In this document: positions 46,058 to 53,929 of the stretch, piece by piece | How the letters are laid out: each line of letters opens with the position of its first letter | Numbering within the stretch: the stretch's first letter is position 1 | Assembly (NCBI GenBank): GCA_947488345.1 | Contig: CANKZQ010000002.1 | Span: forward strand, 310,001 to 374,000 | From: an uncultured Flavobacteriaceae bacterium | GTDB lineage: Bacteria; Bacteroidota; Bacteroidia; Flavobacteriales; Flavobacteriaceae | Direction of reading: 5' to 3' | Length of the DNA: 64,000 bases | Translations under genes and position numbers: made by a program | The notes under the pieces: model-generated | Told to the model about the DNA's origin: nothing | Databases searched by the model: none | Seen by the model: only the letters and a program-made list of their open reading frames with translations

Positions 46058-46696
46058 ATGAAAAAAGTATTTGTAACAATACTAACCCTTACCTTATTTA
46101 CAACTATTTCATTTTCACAAACAATTGATTGGGGCGCCAAAGCTGGTCTCAATTATAATTTCGGAGGTGACCTCTCTGAAGTACCTGCCAATGTTGGCGA
46201 CAGCTTTGAAGATGTCATCACTGGGGCTGATAGTAAAGCCGGTTATCATCTCGGCTTATGGACAAAAATAAAGGTTCTTGGCCTCTATATTCGTCCAGAA
46301 TTGGTCTATACCCAATTGAATAACACGTATGGTCCGAACACAGAAAATAGCAGGAATGAAGCCGATTTTAAAACCAAAAAATTGGATATTCCTCTATTGA
46401 TTGGAGCAAAAATAGCTGGCCCATTGCATATTTTTGCAGGTCCGTCATTTCAATATATTTTAGATTCGGACTTCGATGTGAACGACATCGACAACTTAGA
46501 AACAAACGATTTTAGCGTTGGTTTGCAAATTGGTGCAGGTTTAGAATTGGGCAAACTAGGACTCGATGTACGATGGGAAAAAGGCTTTTCTAATGATGCA
46601 GATGGTCGATTTTTAAATACTGATTTTAATGTTGACAATAGACCAAATCAGATTATTTTTGGATTATCATATCGTTTTAATGAACGAAATAACTAA
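46058..46696 (+). CDS. Outer-membrane beta-barrel protein (PorT-like), paralogue 2
   Basis: A 212-residue barrel and paralogue of the previous gene, with signal peptide MKKVFVTILTLTLFTTISFSQ and KAGLNYNFGGDLSEV. It has GPLHIFAGPSFQYILDSDF, VGLQIGAGLELGKLGLDVRW and the final strand QIIFGLSYRFNERNN. The two genes are 65 bp apart and end at a bidirectional terminator. Confidence 0.88.
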   Translation: MKKVFVTILTLTLFTTISFSQTIDWGAKAGLNYNFGGDLSEVPANVGDSFEDVITGADSKAGYHLGLWTKIKVLGLYIRPELVYTQLNNTYGPNTENSRNEADFKTKKLDIPLLIGAKIAGPLHIFAGPSFQYILDSDFDVNDIDNLETNDFSVGLQIGAGLELGKLGLDVRWEKGFSNDADGRFLNTDFNVDNRPNQIIFGLSYRFNERNN

Positions 46697-46716
46697 AGAA
46701 AAACAGTGCTAAAAAA

Positions 46717-46756
46717 CTCATAAAAGCTTCACTTAAACGTGAAGCTTTTTTTATGA
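46717..46756. terminator. Bidirectional rho-independent terminator
   Basis: Stem AAAAGCTTCAC / GTGAAGCTTTT, 6-nt loop, extended by the outer pair CTCAT / ATGAG, with A and T runs on both sides. It lies between convergent genes. Confidence 0.85.
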
Positions 46757-46774
46757 GTTTCTTCTCATGAAATC

Positions 46775-48157
46775 CTAGCCAAATAATTTGAAGAAAGTCT
46801 TTAACGATTTTATTTTTCCTTCGTAGGGAGCATAACGTACCGGAATATCTATCCAATTACTCTTTCTAATAATAGATTTACTATGTGTAAAAGTCTCAAA
46901 AGTATGTTTGCCATGATAGCCGCCTATTCCACTATTACCAACACCTCCGAAAGGCAACTTATGATTTCCGTAATGAATCATTGTGTCATTTACGACACCT
47001 CCTCCAAACGAAAATTTTTCCAATAAGAACTCAATAAATGAGTTATCCCTAGAGAATATATAAAATGACAGCGGTTTTTCAAAATGACCAATTATGGTGT
47101 CAATATCATCATTGTTTTTATATGTAAGAATGGGTAAAATAGGACCAAATATTTCATCTTTCATTACTTCACTTTCCAAGCTTGGCTCATCAACTATAGT
47201 AGGTGCAATATAGAGGTCACTTTCATCTGTTTCTCCACCAACAACAACAGTGACCTCATTTAGCATCTGTTTAAGTCGATGGAAGTTTTTAGTATTTATG
47301 ATTCGTGGATAATCTACCGATTGTTTCGGATTCGCACCATATGCCAATTTGATTTCTTCCTCAATACACTTAATAAAACGGCCTTTGACTTCGTCTTTAA
47401 TAATTATATAATCTGGCGCAATACATGTTTGCCCCCCATTTAAGAACTTTCCCCAAACGATTCTTTTAGCAGCTAACGCGAGTTTTGCGGTTTCATCAAT
47501 TACACAAGGGCTTTTCCCTCCCAACTCTAGAGTAACCGGAGTAAGGTGTTCTGCTGCTGCTTTGGCAACAATTTTTCCAACAGAAACACTTCCCGTGAAA
47601 AAAATATAATCCCATCGCTTTGACAAAAGTTCTTGCGATATTGAGACTCCTCCTTGCACCACTGTTACATGCGTTTCTTCAAATATTGATGTTATGATAT
47701 CTTCGATCAAATCTGAAGTATTTGGAGTGAGTTCAGAAGGTTTCACAACAGTAGTATTTCCACCAGATATTGCACCTATCAAGGGTACCATCGCTAGTTG
47801 ATATGGGTAATTCCATGGTGCAATGATTAGTACGGTACCATACGGATCTTTGTAAATATAATCTGACGATGGAAAATTTAGCATCGACGCCCTCACTTTT
47901 TTAGGCTTAGCCCAAGACCTAAGTTTTTTTATGGCGAGATCTAGTTCTGCATTTACAATGCCGGTTTCAGATAAGACAGATTCAAATTCTGACTTCTTAA
48001 AATCTTTATATAAAGCTTCATGTATATCTTCCTCACGCTTGTTAATGATGGCTTTAAGCCTTTTCAACGCCTTCAATCTAAAATCTACAGATTTCGTCGT
48101 GCCAGTTCTAAAAAACTCCTGCTGTTTGTCTAGTAAATTATTTATGCTTTCTTTCAT
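46775..48157 (-). CDS. Aldehyde dehydrogenase (class 3-like)
   Basis: NAD(P)-dependent aldehyde dehydrogenase of 460 residues, the short form typical of class 3 fatty-aldehyde enzymes. The catalytic Cys is in FLNGGQTCIAPDY, the general-base Glu in TLELGGKSPCVID, with IIAPWNYPYQLAMVPLIGAI, FTGSVSVGK (NAD loop) and the terminal GGVGNSGIGGYHGKHTFETF. A TACCTTTG -7 box is at 48185-48178. Likely role: detoxification of aldehydes. Confidence 0.95.
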   Translation of the reverse strand: MKESINNLLDKQQEFFRTGTTKSVDFRLKALKRLKAIINKREEDIHEALYKDFKKSEFESVLSETGIVNAELDLAIKKLRSWAKPKKVRASMLNFPSSDYIYKDPYGTVLIIAPWNYPYQLAMVPLIGAISGGNTTVVKPSELTPNTSDLIEDIITSIFEETHVTVVQGGVSISQELLSKRWDYIFFTGSVSVGKIVAKAAAEHLTPVTLELGGKSPCVIDETAKLALAAKRIVWGKFLNGGQTCIAPDYIIIKDEVKGRFIKCIEEEIKLAYGANPKQSVDYPRIINTKNFHRLKQMLNEVTVVVGGETDESDLYIAPTIVDEPSLESEVMKDEIFGPILPILTYKNNDDIDTIIGHFEKPLSFYIFSRDNSFIEFLLEKFSFGGGVVNDTMIHYGNHKLPFGGVGNSGIGGYHGKHTFETFTHSKSIIRKSNWIDIPVRYAPYEGKIKSLKTFFKLFG

Positions 48158-48372
48158 TAAATAAGATTGAATTTTGGCAAAGGTAGAAATTTAGGATTAG
48201 CAGAAAAATTTGACCTTAAGTTTGTCAGTTTTTTATAAAATTGAATCATTCTTAATTTGTAAAATATAAAATCTTAGTCTTGATTATTAAGAACTTGTAA
48301 TCTTCAGAATAAAAATATGTTGAATAGCTTAAAAAAAGCGAGTAAAATTATGGTTCTAAAAATCTATTTTAT

Positions 48373-48380
48373 TACATTTG
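48373..48380 (+). promoter_or_regulatory. -7 promoter box for tRNA-Ser
   Basis: TACATTTG, exact TAnnTTTG match, about 38 bases before the tRNA. The rest of the 260-bp gap to the aldehyde dehydrogenase gene shows only that gene's TACCTTTG box (48185-48178). Confidence 0.6.
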
Positions 48381-48417
48381 CACCCGCACTTTTAGAAGTG
48401 TAGTTCATTAAAATTTA

Positions 48418-48504
48418 GGAGAGGTGCCGGAGTGGTCGAACGGGGCTCCCTGCTAAGGAGTTGTACCCGTAAGGGTACCGGGGGTTCGAATCCCTTCCTC
48501 TCCG
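48418..48504 (+). tRNA. tRNA-Ser (GCT)
   Basis: An 87-nt cloverleaf with a long variable arm (GTACCCGTAAGGGTAC) as expected for serine. Acceptor GGAGAGG pairs with CCTCTCC, the anticodon is GCT in CTGCTAA, the T loop is GGTTCGAATCC, and the discriminator is G. CCA is not encoded. Confidence 0.97.
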
Positions 48505-48633
48505 CTTTTTATGAATTCATAGGCTTGATTCGCCTAATTAAAAGAATCACGGTTTGAGTACGTGATATAAAGCCATGCGCAAGTTGGCACTATCGCTAAA
48601 AAATGTCTACCAGGCATTTTCAAACACTCAGTC

Positions 48634-48711
48634 CGGGGTGTAGCGTAGCCCGGTTATCGCGCCGCGTTTGGGACGCGGAGGTCGCAGGTTCGAATCCTGC
48701 CACCCCGACCA
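48634..48711 (+). tRNA. tRNA-Pro (TGG)
   Basis: Acceptor CGGGGTG pairs with CACCCCG. The anticodon arm CCGCG / CGCGG has loop TTTGGGA (anticodon TGG, G37), and the T arm is GCAGGTTCGAATCCTGC. Unlike the serine tRNA it has CCA encoded (48709-48711). Confidence 0.97.
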
Positions 48712-48713
48712 TT

Positions 48714-48748
48714 AAAAGCTGAACATAATGTTCAGCTTTTTTGTTTTT
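48714..48748 (+). terminator. Terminator after the tRNA-Ser/tRNA-Pro pair
   Basis: Stem AAAAGCTGAAC / GTTCAGCTTTT with TTGTTTTT behind it. Confidence 0.85.
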
Positions 48749-48766
48749 ATAAGGATGGAGCTTGCT

Positions 48767-49251
48767 CAACATCTGAAATGAAAACAAAAAAATAGAAAGA
48801 CATCGTCTTTCAGCTTTTAATAAGCAACAAGCCCACTATCAGGATCACAAGTGAAGCGAGTAACCCGAAAAAATTCTACTGTTTCTGGATCACAGATCAA
48901 GTCTGGAGTGACAAATAATATGTACATTGATAAAATCGTTCAGTTTTTAATGAGCAACAAGCCCACTATCAGGATCACGAGTGATGCGAGTAATCCTAGA
49001 TTCCTACCTTCACAGGAATGACAAAAGAAAACAACACTTTCAACTTTTAATGAGCAACAAGCCCACTATCAGGACCACGAGTGAAGCGAGTAATCCTGAA
49101 TTCCTGCCTTCGCAGGAATGACAAAAGAAAACAGCACTTTCAGCTTTTAATGAGCAACAAGTCCATTATCAGGATTACGAACTTTCGCGAGATAATCCGT
49201 TAAAATCTCAGTAATAAATCATCATCAACATCCGAAATGAAAACAAAAAAA
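48767..49251. repeat. Tandem-repeat block bracketed by 26-bp direct repeats
   Basis: Four units begin at 48811, 48941, 49041 and 49141, each starting like CAGCTTTTAATGAGCAACAA followed by GCCCACTATCAGGAT and a GAAGCGAGTAATCC-like hairpin arm. The units starting at 48941 and 49041 are 100 bp long and also carry ATTCCTGCCTTCGCAGGAAT, a short hairpin common in dispersed bacterial repeats. The block is flanked by CAACATCTGAAATGAAAACA (48767) and CAACATCCGAAATGAAAACA (49226), each followed by A-runs. The 579-bp gap from tRNA-Pro to the next gene contains this block, two terminators and no reading frame. Confidence 0.85.
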
Positions 49252-49272
49252 CCGACACAAATGTGTCGGTTT
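49249..49272 (-). terminator. Terminator of the 97-residue protein gene
   Basis: Stem AAACCGACAC / GTGTCGGTTT. On the minus strand it continues into TTTTTTTGTTTTC. Confidence 0.8.
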
Positions 49273-49290
49273 CACTCATATTGTGTTTCA

Positions 49291-49584
49291 TTAGTTTAAG
49301 GAAAATCCTTCAAAATCATCAACTATTTCCTCTTCTTTAGGCGTAATCGACTCCAAAATTTGATCTACGAAACTATAATCTAGCTTTCTGAATCTATCCC
49401 TTGCATATGCCCGGAATCCGCTATTTGGACTCTTCAACTCTCTCAAAATTAAACCACCATCAAACGGATTAAACCCAATAATGGTATATATTTCATTTTC
49501 GGTAAGACCACCTACATTATACAATCTACGTTTTGCATTTAAACAAACTACTTTTTCTCCGATTTCAAATTGTGTATTTCTCAT
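49291..49584 (-). CDS. Small conserved protein of unknown function
   Basis: A 97-residue cytoplasmic protein. The first 70 residues look like a small SH3/KOW-like beta-barrel (FEIGEKVVCLNAKRRLYNVG, NEIYTIIGFNP, GLILRELKSPN, RDRFRKL). An acidic tail (ITPKEEEIVDDFEGF) follows. The beta-barrel pattern recalls proteins that bind nucleic acid or ribosomes. No family name is given. It is monocistronic. Confidence 0.7.
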   Translation of the reverse strand: MRNTQFEIGEKVVCLNAKRRLYNVGGLTENEIYTIIGFNPFDGGLILRELKSPNSGFRAYARDRFRKLDYSFVDQILESITPKEEEIVDDFEGFSLN

Positions 49585-49713
49585 TATGCTATTCTTTACT
49601 ATTATAAAATTACATCAAAAAAATCGTTTAGAAGGATAAATTAGATGTAACAACAATTACTATCGACCAATGGAAGATAATGATAGGTAAGTTGATAACC
49701 AGTATGTTAAATA

Positions 49714-49779
49714 TAAAAAACCGCCTTATGAACTTCATAAGGCGGGCACTTTATTGGATGATATCAGATTATGATATCA
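49714..49779 (-). terminator. Terminator of DUF2911 gene 1 with an upstream palindrome pair
   Basis: Strong stem CCGCCTTATGAA / TTCATAAGGCGG followed on the minus strand by TTTTTTATATTT. Just before it lie two copies of the palindrome TGATATCA (49759-49766 and 49772-49779), which can form a further hairpin. Confidence 0.85.
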
Positions 49780-49817
49780 ATGTTTAGCGCTCTCATGTAT
49801 ACTTTTATATAAACTAT

Positions 49818-50426
49818 TTAGCTTTTTTTATCTTCTTGCAATTCGCTACGATCAGTATTGAACTTTGTAGCCACTGTTCCTTTCTTTTTCACTTCTAAAG
49901 GAATTTTTACTCTTGTCGTATCCCAACCTAACACCATTTGCAATGCTTCTTTATGCTCTCTAAAACTTATTGAAAATACTTTCAACTCTTCAGCTCTGCT
50001 TGGATTTACTCTAACTCTAGCAACATCAAATACTGGATCATATTGAAATGCGCCTAAAACGTCTAAATTTGAACTCAAGATCACTTCCCACTCTCTTTCA
50101 CCTGGTATAGTATATAATACATATGTACCTGCAGGAACTTTGACCCCACCAAATACAATATCTTGATAAAATTTAACCTCGGTTGCTTCGTTGGCTCCTG
50201 TTCTCCATATTTCATTGTAGGCCACAGTATTTCCAAATACTTTTACATCTTTTTTCGCTGGTCTACCGTATAACACTTTAACTAATGGAGGCGTGACCAT
50301 ACTTTCTCTATAATAAGAAATGTCATGTGGCGCTTCATCTAGTTGACTAAAGCCTTGAGCTGAAGCGTTAACTGTAACTAGCATAATGATTAGAACGAAT
50401 ACGATACTCTGATTTGACTTTTTCAT
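49818..50426 (-). CDS. Secreted DUF2911 family protein, paralogue 1
   Basis: A 202-residue exported protein with signal peptide MKKSNQSIVFVLIIMLVTVNASAQ. The DUF2911 domain (about residues 30-180) is marked by PHDISYYRESMVTPPLVKVLYGRP, EIWRTGANEATEVKFYQDI, VPAGTYVLYTIP and EWEVILSSN. The family's function is unknown; it is found in many Bacteroidota and the fold is probably a beta-sandwich. Two paralogues lie 9-10 kb away. Its promoter carries a three-repeat operator (50530-50580). Confidence 0.9.
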   Translation of the reverse strand: MKKSNQSIVFVLIIMLVTVNASAQGFSQLDEAPHDISYYRESMVTPPLVKVLYGRPAKKDVKVFGNTVAYNEIWRTGANEATEVKFYQDIVFGGVKVPAGTYVLYTIPGEREWEVILSSNLDVLGAFQYDPVFDVARVRVNPSRAEELKVFSISFREHKEALQMVLGWDTTRVKIPLEVKKKGTVATKFNTDRSELQEDKKS

Positions 50427-50494
50427 TTTCTTTTTTTTCTAGACTTTATAATTATGATAGCTTCATATTTCTAAAGTCACATTCAATTATGGTT

Positions 50495-50502
50495 CAAAAG
50501 TA
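50495..50502 (-). promoter_or_regulatory. -7 promoter box of DUF2911 gene 1
   Basis: On the minus strand TACTTTTG, exact TAnnTTTG match. No TTG -33 box is found upstream. Instead the three-repeat operator ends 27 bases away, suggesting an activator-dependent promoter with a leader of about 62 nt. Confidence 0.7.
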
Positions 50503-50529
50503 TTGCCTTTTAGTCTTGTCTCTTATGAT

Positions 50530-50580
50530 ATTCGTTTATTGAATACCTTATGTCGATGAGTGGTATTCTTTTATCGATGA
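50530..50580 (-). promoter_or_regulatory. Operator site 1: three direct repeats with 21-bp period
   Basis: Minus-strand repeats TCATCGATA (50580-50572), TCATCGACA (50559-50551) and TAAACGAAT (50538-50530), spaced exactly 21 bp. Nine-base direct repeats with a 12-base gap are the known layout of LytTR-domain binding sites (for example AgrA). The LytTR gene is 400 bp away. Confidence 0.75.
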
Positions 50581-50600
50581 AGTGAATTAATTACTATAAC

Positions 50601-50866
50601 GTAAAAAAAATAGCTCTAACCATCAATGATTAAAGCTATTTTCAATAAAAATTGCTATGAAATGTTTATACTGATAGGTGCAAGACCTCTATTCTTTTCT
50701 ATAAAATAGTTAAGGAGATTTGTATAGATATACTCATCTCCTTTTCCCCCAACTATGGCGCTATACGCCTATATAAAGGAAGGCGGTTATTGAACCTGAA
50801 AGCACCCCTACTTTCCTTCCTATATATTCCCTTTAACTTACTATGAAAAATTGTTTCGTTAAATTA
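50601..50866 (-). ncRNA. Structured non-coding RNA of about 265 nt under operator site 2
   Basis: A -7 box (50879-50872) predicts a start near 50866; a terminator (stem AAAATAGCT / AGCTATTTT, then T-run) ends it near 50603. Between them I find only a 12-codon frame. Four hairpins are visible: 50771-50783 with 50815-50827 (inner GGTT/AACC), GGCG/CGCC at 50757-50769, AAGGAGAT/ATCTCCTT at 50712-50743, and AGGT/ACCT at 50776-unrelated numbering aside, near 50676-50688. The 3' end carries TTTCATAGCAATTTT, shared with the two elements at 13.3-13.6 kb. A 3'-UTR of the LytTR gene is the alternative. Confidence 0.6.
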
Positions 50867-50871
50867 TATCG

Positions 50872-50879
50872 CAAATATA
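50872..50879 (-). promoter_or_regulatory. -7 promoter box of the non-coding RNA
   Basis: On the minus strand TATATTTG, exact TAnnTTTG match, 28 bases below operator site 2. The same geometry occurs at the other three operator sites. Confidence 0.65.
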
Positions 50880-50907
50880 TATTGAGCACCTGCTGTTATA
50901 GAGGATT

Positions 50908-50958
50908 TTTCGTTTATTGCAACAAATGTATCGGTGAATGGTAACCTAGCGTCGCTAA
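50908..50958 (-). promoter_or_regulatory. Operator site 2: three direct repeats with 21-bp period
   Basis: Minus-strand repeats TTAGCGACG (50958-50950), TCACCGATA (50937-50929) and TAAACGAAA (50916-50908), exactly 21 bp apart, just after the stop of the LytTR gene. Compare sites 1, 3 and 4. Confidence 0.72.
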
Positions 50959-50984
50959 GTTATAATGAAAATAAGAATTGCTAA

Positions 50985-51692
50985 TTAAAGTAAATTGAGT
51001 CGTGTCATCAACTCTGTTCTATTAGATCGACTCACAGGAACCACATCTTTTCGAATTAACACACTATTATCTTCAATATCTATGATCTCATTGGTATTGA
51101 TAATAAAAGAGCGATGAATTTTCAAAAATAAATGAGCAGGTAACTTATTCTCAATCTTCTTCATAGTAGAATGAACCGTATAGTTTTTAGCATCAGTTTT
51201 TATAAGAATATAATCACCTTTCGCTTCAATTAGATAAATACTTGGTAGGTCAATTTTCACCAAGCGACGATCTATGTTTACATACAAATCATCTTGTGAA
51301 TCATCTTTCGTGGTGGATACATCAGCTTTTTTTGACAACGTTCTCTTCGAAGCTTTCTCAATTGATTTTTGAAATCGGTTGAGCTCGATGGGCTTCACTA
51401 AATAATCAATAACACAATCGTATTCAAAAGCTTCGATTGCAAAATTCTTATCAGATGTTGTAAGTATTATTTTTGGGGGATTTTTTAAGGCTTGAATGAA
51501 ATCGAAACCATTAAAATTTGGCATATGAATATCTAAGAAAATCAGATCTACCTCCTCTTGATTCAAAAACTTCATCCCCTCAATAGCACTTGGAAATTGA
51601 TCAACAACTTCTAATCTACTATCGTTAGAACAAAACTGATTAATAATCAATCTTGCTGTAGCATCATCATCTATAATAAGACATTTCATCAT
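50985..51692 (-). CDS. LytTR family response regulator
   Basis: A 235-residue DNA-binding response regulator. The receiver domain (about residues 1-118) has the acidic pair IDDD, phospho-acceptor Asp54 in LIFLDIHMPNFNG and KPIELNRF. The LytTR domain (about 135-235) has DDLYVNIDRRLVKIDLPSIYLIEAKGDYI and HLFLKIHRSFIINTNEI. Last gene of the signalling operon, 4 bp after the HPt gene. It is the obvious candidate to bind the 21-bp-period repeats found at four places nearby. Confidence 0.95.
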   Translation of the reverse strand: MMKCLIIDDDATARLIINQFCSNDSRLEVVDQFPSAIEGMKFLNQEEVDLIFLDIHMPNFNGFDFIQALKNPPKIILTTSDKNFAIEAFEYDCVIDYLVKPIELNRFQKSIEKASKRTLSKKADVSTTKDDSQDDLYVNIDRRLVKIDLPSIYLIEAKGDYILIKTDAKNYTVHSTMKKIENKLPAHLFLKIHRSFIINTNEIIDIEDNSVLIRKDVVPVSRSNRTELMTRLNLL

Positions 51693-51696
51693 TAGA

Positions 51697-52014
51697 CTAT
51701 AACTCGTTTAAATAATTAGATATATTCATTAGCACTTTATTAAACTCCAACGTTAACGATTTATTATTATTTTTAAGGTTATTTTCGTAATCAACCGCTA
51801 ATTGATAGCCCTTGTCTAAGCCTAAGATACTAAATTTATGCTTAAGTTTATGTACAATCTCTGCAGCTTCCTCTAATTTATCAGATTCAATACTACGCTT
51901 GAATTGTTCTATTTCTAAGGGAAATTCTTTCTTCAACACTGAAATCAATTTCAATTCGAAAGCTGCATCACCACTTGACAATTTCTGAATATACTTAAGA
52001 TTTGGTTGTTCCAT
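51697..52014 (-). CDS. Histidine phosphotransfer (HPt) protein
   Basis: A 105-residue all-helical HPt domain. The phospho-accepting His is H55 in AAEIVHKLKHKFSILGL, with conserved hydrophobic helix patterns on both sides. As a separate HPt it would carry phosphate from the hybrid kinase receiver to a response regulator. Intergenic gaps are 3 bp to the PAS kinase gene and 4 bp to the LytTR gene, so a His-Asp-His-Asp relay is encoded in order. Confidence 0.85.
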   Translation of the reverse strand: MEQPNLKYIQKLSSGDAAFELKLISVLKKEFPLEIEQFKRSIESDKLEEAAEIVHKLKHKFSILGLDKGYQLAVDYENNLKNNNKSLTLEFNKVLMNISNYLNEL

Positions 52015-52017
52015 AAT

Positions 52018-53925
52018 TTAAAATTTCTTTAAGGTAAAAAAGATTTTGGTTCCTTTACCTAATTCAGATTCTGCATATACTTTACCTTCATATGCTTCTA
52101 CTATTTTCTTGACGATAGATAAGCCTATTCCCGAAGAATCAAATTCATTGTCTAATTTTTGAAAAACTTCGAATATTTTTTTTAAATATTTTGTTTCAAT
52201 CCCCTTACCATTATCTTCGATACAAAACTTCCAATATTTCCCAAGATCTTCACAACTAATGGTCACAACGGCTTCTGCCTTGTCATTATATGCAATTGCA
52301 TTATGTATTAAGTTCTGAAAAAGTTGCAACAGTCGATATTTGTCGGCCTTTACAATTGGTAATTTACCAATAACATGCATGTTGGTATTCTCTGGAATAT
52401 GCAAAATTGTAGAGATCTCTTCAACCAATTTGTTGGCGTCAATATTATACAATTCTATTTTATCGTAATTCAATGAAGAATAAACTAGAATACCACGAAT
52501 GAGATGCTCCATTTTTTCAACGGTCGCTCTTATAGTATCAAGGGTCTTCATCCCATTGACATCAATTTTATTCTTATAATCTTCTTTAAACCAAGAAATC
52601 AGAGTGTCTAGATTCCGCAAAGGGGCTTTCAAATCATGTGAAACCATATGTGCATAATCTTGCAACTCTTCGTTGCTTTTACTTAGTTTCTTAAGTAATT
52701 GATCTTTTTGATATTCTAATCTTTTGAGATGTGTTATGTCGAGGTGACCTACGATATAACCAACTACTTCGCCATTAATATTATAGTTAGGAGCTACACT
52801 AATTAACCAATACCTCCTACCATTTGAGTCAGTATCAAAATCAAATTCTAATGATTCTGATTTACCCTCTTTGATTCTAGTTTGAAGTTCATTCAGTAAC
52901 TTGTTTACATTTTCATTGGGAAATAAATCGCTAATTTGCTTTCCAAGTACTTCTTCTTCAGTTCGGTTATACATTTTTAGCAAACGTTTATTGATGGTTT
53001 TTACCGTATCGAAACCTTCAATTTCTACCAGTCCAAGATTGGTATTGTTTATAATGCTTTCGTACTTATACTTTTCAGCTTGAATATTTTTCTTGTATCG
53101 TTTCTTCAGCGTTATGTCTCTATAGGTCCATAAATGACCATTATAAACACTATCAATATATATAGGAATAAAATCGCGTTCCAAAACGCTGCCGTTTTTC
53201 ATTATTAATTCATCTCCATAAACGGGCTTTTTGTTTTTTGAAATAGCCTTTATTCTATTTACAAACCCATCTCCGTCTACAAAAAGATGTTTGCTTTGCT
53301 CTGCAGAATTTGAACAGTCTTGCCCTTCGAGAGATTCTGGTGCTAAAGGTATCTTAAACAAATCACAAAACTTTTGGTTTGTACTTAAGATGATTCTATT
53401 CTCATCTTCTAACAAAACGGCATTGTCTTTATCTAATATAAGCGTTTCTAATCTTTTCTCCGATTTGACAAGCGCTTGCTCTTTTCGATGAGATTCGGTA
53501 ATATCTCTTACAATACCTTGCGCGGCAATAGGTATGTTATTTTCATCATAGATAATACTCGCATTTACACTTGTATACTTTACAGTAGTATCTTTTGTTT
53601 TAATAAAAGTTCGAAAGTTTGTTAAAACACCCTCTTGAACCAGTTTTTTAAAAGAATCTGAAATGTTATCAAATTCTTCAGGTAAGGTTAATTGCATTAA
53701 GTTAAAATCATCTTTCTCGATATTATAACCTAGCATTTCCTTCGCTTTTCCGTTCATTTTAAGAACGTTACCACTCAAATCAATCATCAAGTAGGCATCA
53801 GCCAAGTTTTGAAAAACAGCATTAAATTCGGCTTTCTGTTTGTTAAAATTTCTTTCGAGAATTCGTCTCTCTTTTCGCTCCTTCAATAAGGCATTTTGTA
53901 GATGTTCGAGTTCACCAGTTGCCAT
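52018..53925 (-). CDS. Soluble PAS-domain sensor histidine kinase
   Basis: A 635-residue kinase without a transmembrane segment. A short coiled coil (1-35) is followed by three PAS domains (about 36-145, 160-275, 285-400, each ending like GIVRDITE/WTYRDITLK/GHLDITHLKR), a HisKA domain with H430 in HMVSHDLKAPLRNLDTL, and the HATPase domain (about 520-635, NLIHNAIAY, CIEDNGKGIE, GIGLSIVKKIVEAYEGKV). The HDLKAPLRNLDTL block resembles phytochrome-type kinases, which often pair with single-domain receivers like the gene 4 bp upstream. No chromophore-binding GAF domain is seen. Confidence 0.95.
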   Translation of the reverse strand: MATGELEHLQNALLKERKERRILERNFNKQKAEFNAVFQNLADAYLMIDLSGNVLKMNGKAKEMLGYNIEKDDFNLMQLTLPEEFDNISDSFKKLVQEGVLTNFRTFIKTKDTTVKYTSVNASIIYDENNIPIAAQGIVRDITESHRKEQALVKSEKRLETLILDKDNAVLLEDENRIILSTNQKFCDLFKIPLAPESLEGQDCSNSAEQSKHLFVDGDGFVNRIKAISKNKKPVYGDELIMKNGSVLERDFIPIYIDSVYNGHLWTYRDITLKKRYKKNIQAEKYKYESIINNTNLGLVEIEGFDTVKTINKRLLKMYNRTEEEVLGKQISDLFPNENVNKLLNELQTRIKEGKSESLEFDFDTDSNGRRYWLISVAPNYNINGEVVGYIVGHLDITHLKRLEYQKDQLLKKLSKSNEELQDYAHMVSHDLKAPLRNLDTLISWFKEDYKNKIDVNGMKTLDTIRATVEKMEHLIRGILVYSSLNYDKIELYNIDANKLVEEISTILHIPENTNMHVIGKLPIVKADKYRLLQLFQNLIHNAIAYNDKAEAVVTISCEDLGKYWKFCIEDNGKGIETKYLKKIFEVFQKLDNEFDSSGIGLSIVKKIVEAYEGKVYAESELGKGTKIFFTLKKF

Positions 53926-53929
53926 TAAA

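Noticed and set aside
48811-49240. CRISPR array
   Set aside because: Repeats are about 100 bp with similar, not unique, intervening sequence, and there are no cas genes.
49623-49669. Possible fifth operator upstream of the 97-residue protein gene (TAAACGAT and TGGTCGATA)
   Set aside because: The two CGA-containing blocks are 39 bp apart, not 42, the middle repeat is poor and there is no -7 box at the fixed distance.
50812-50866. Coding region in the 558-bp gap after the LytTR gene
   Set aside because: All frames are broken; the longest from an ATG is 12 codons, while hairpins and a terminator point to RNA.
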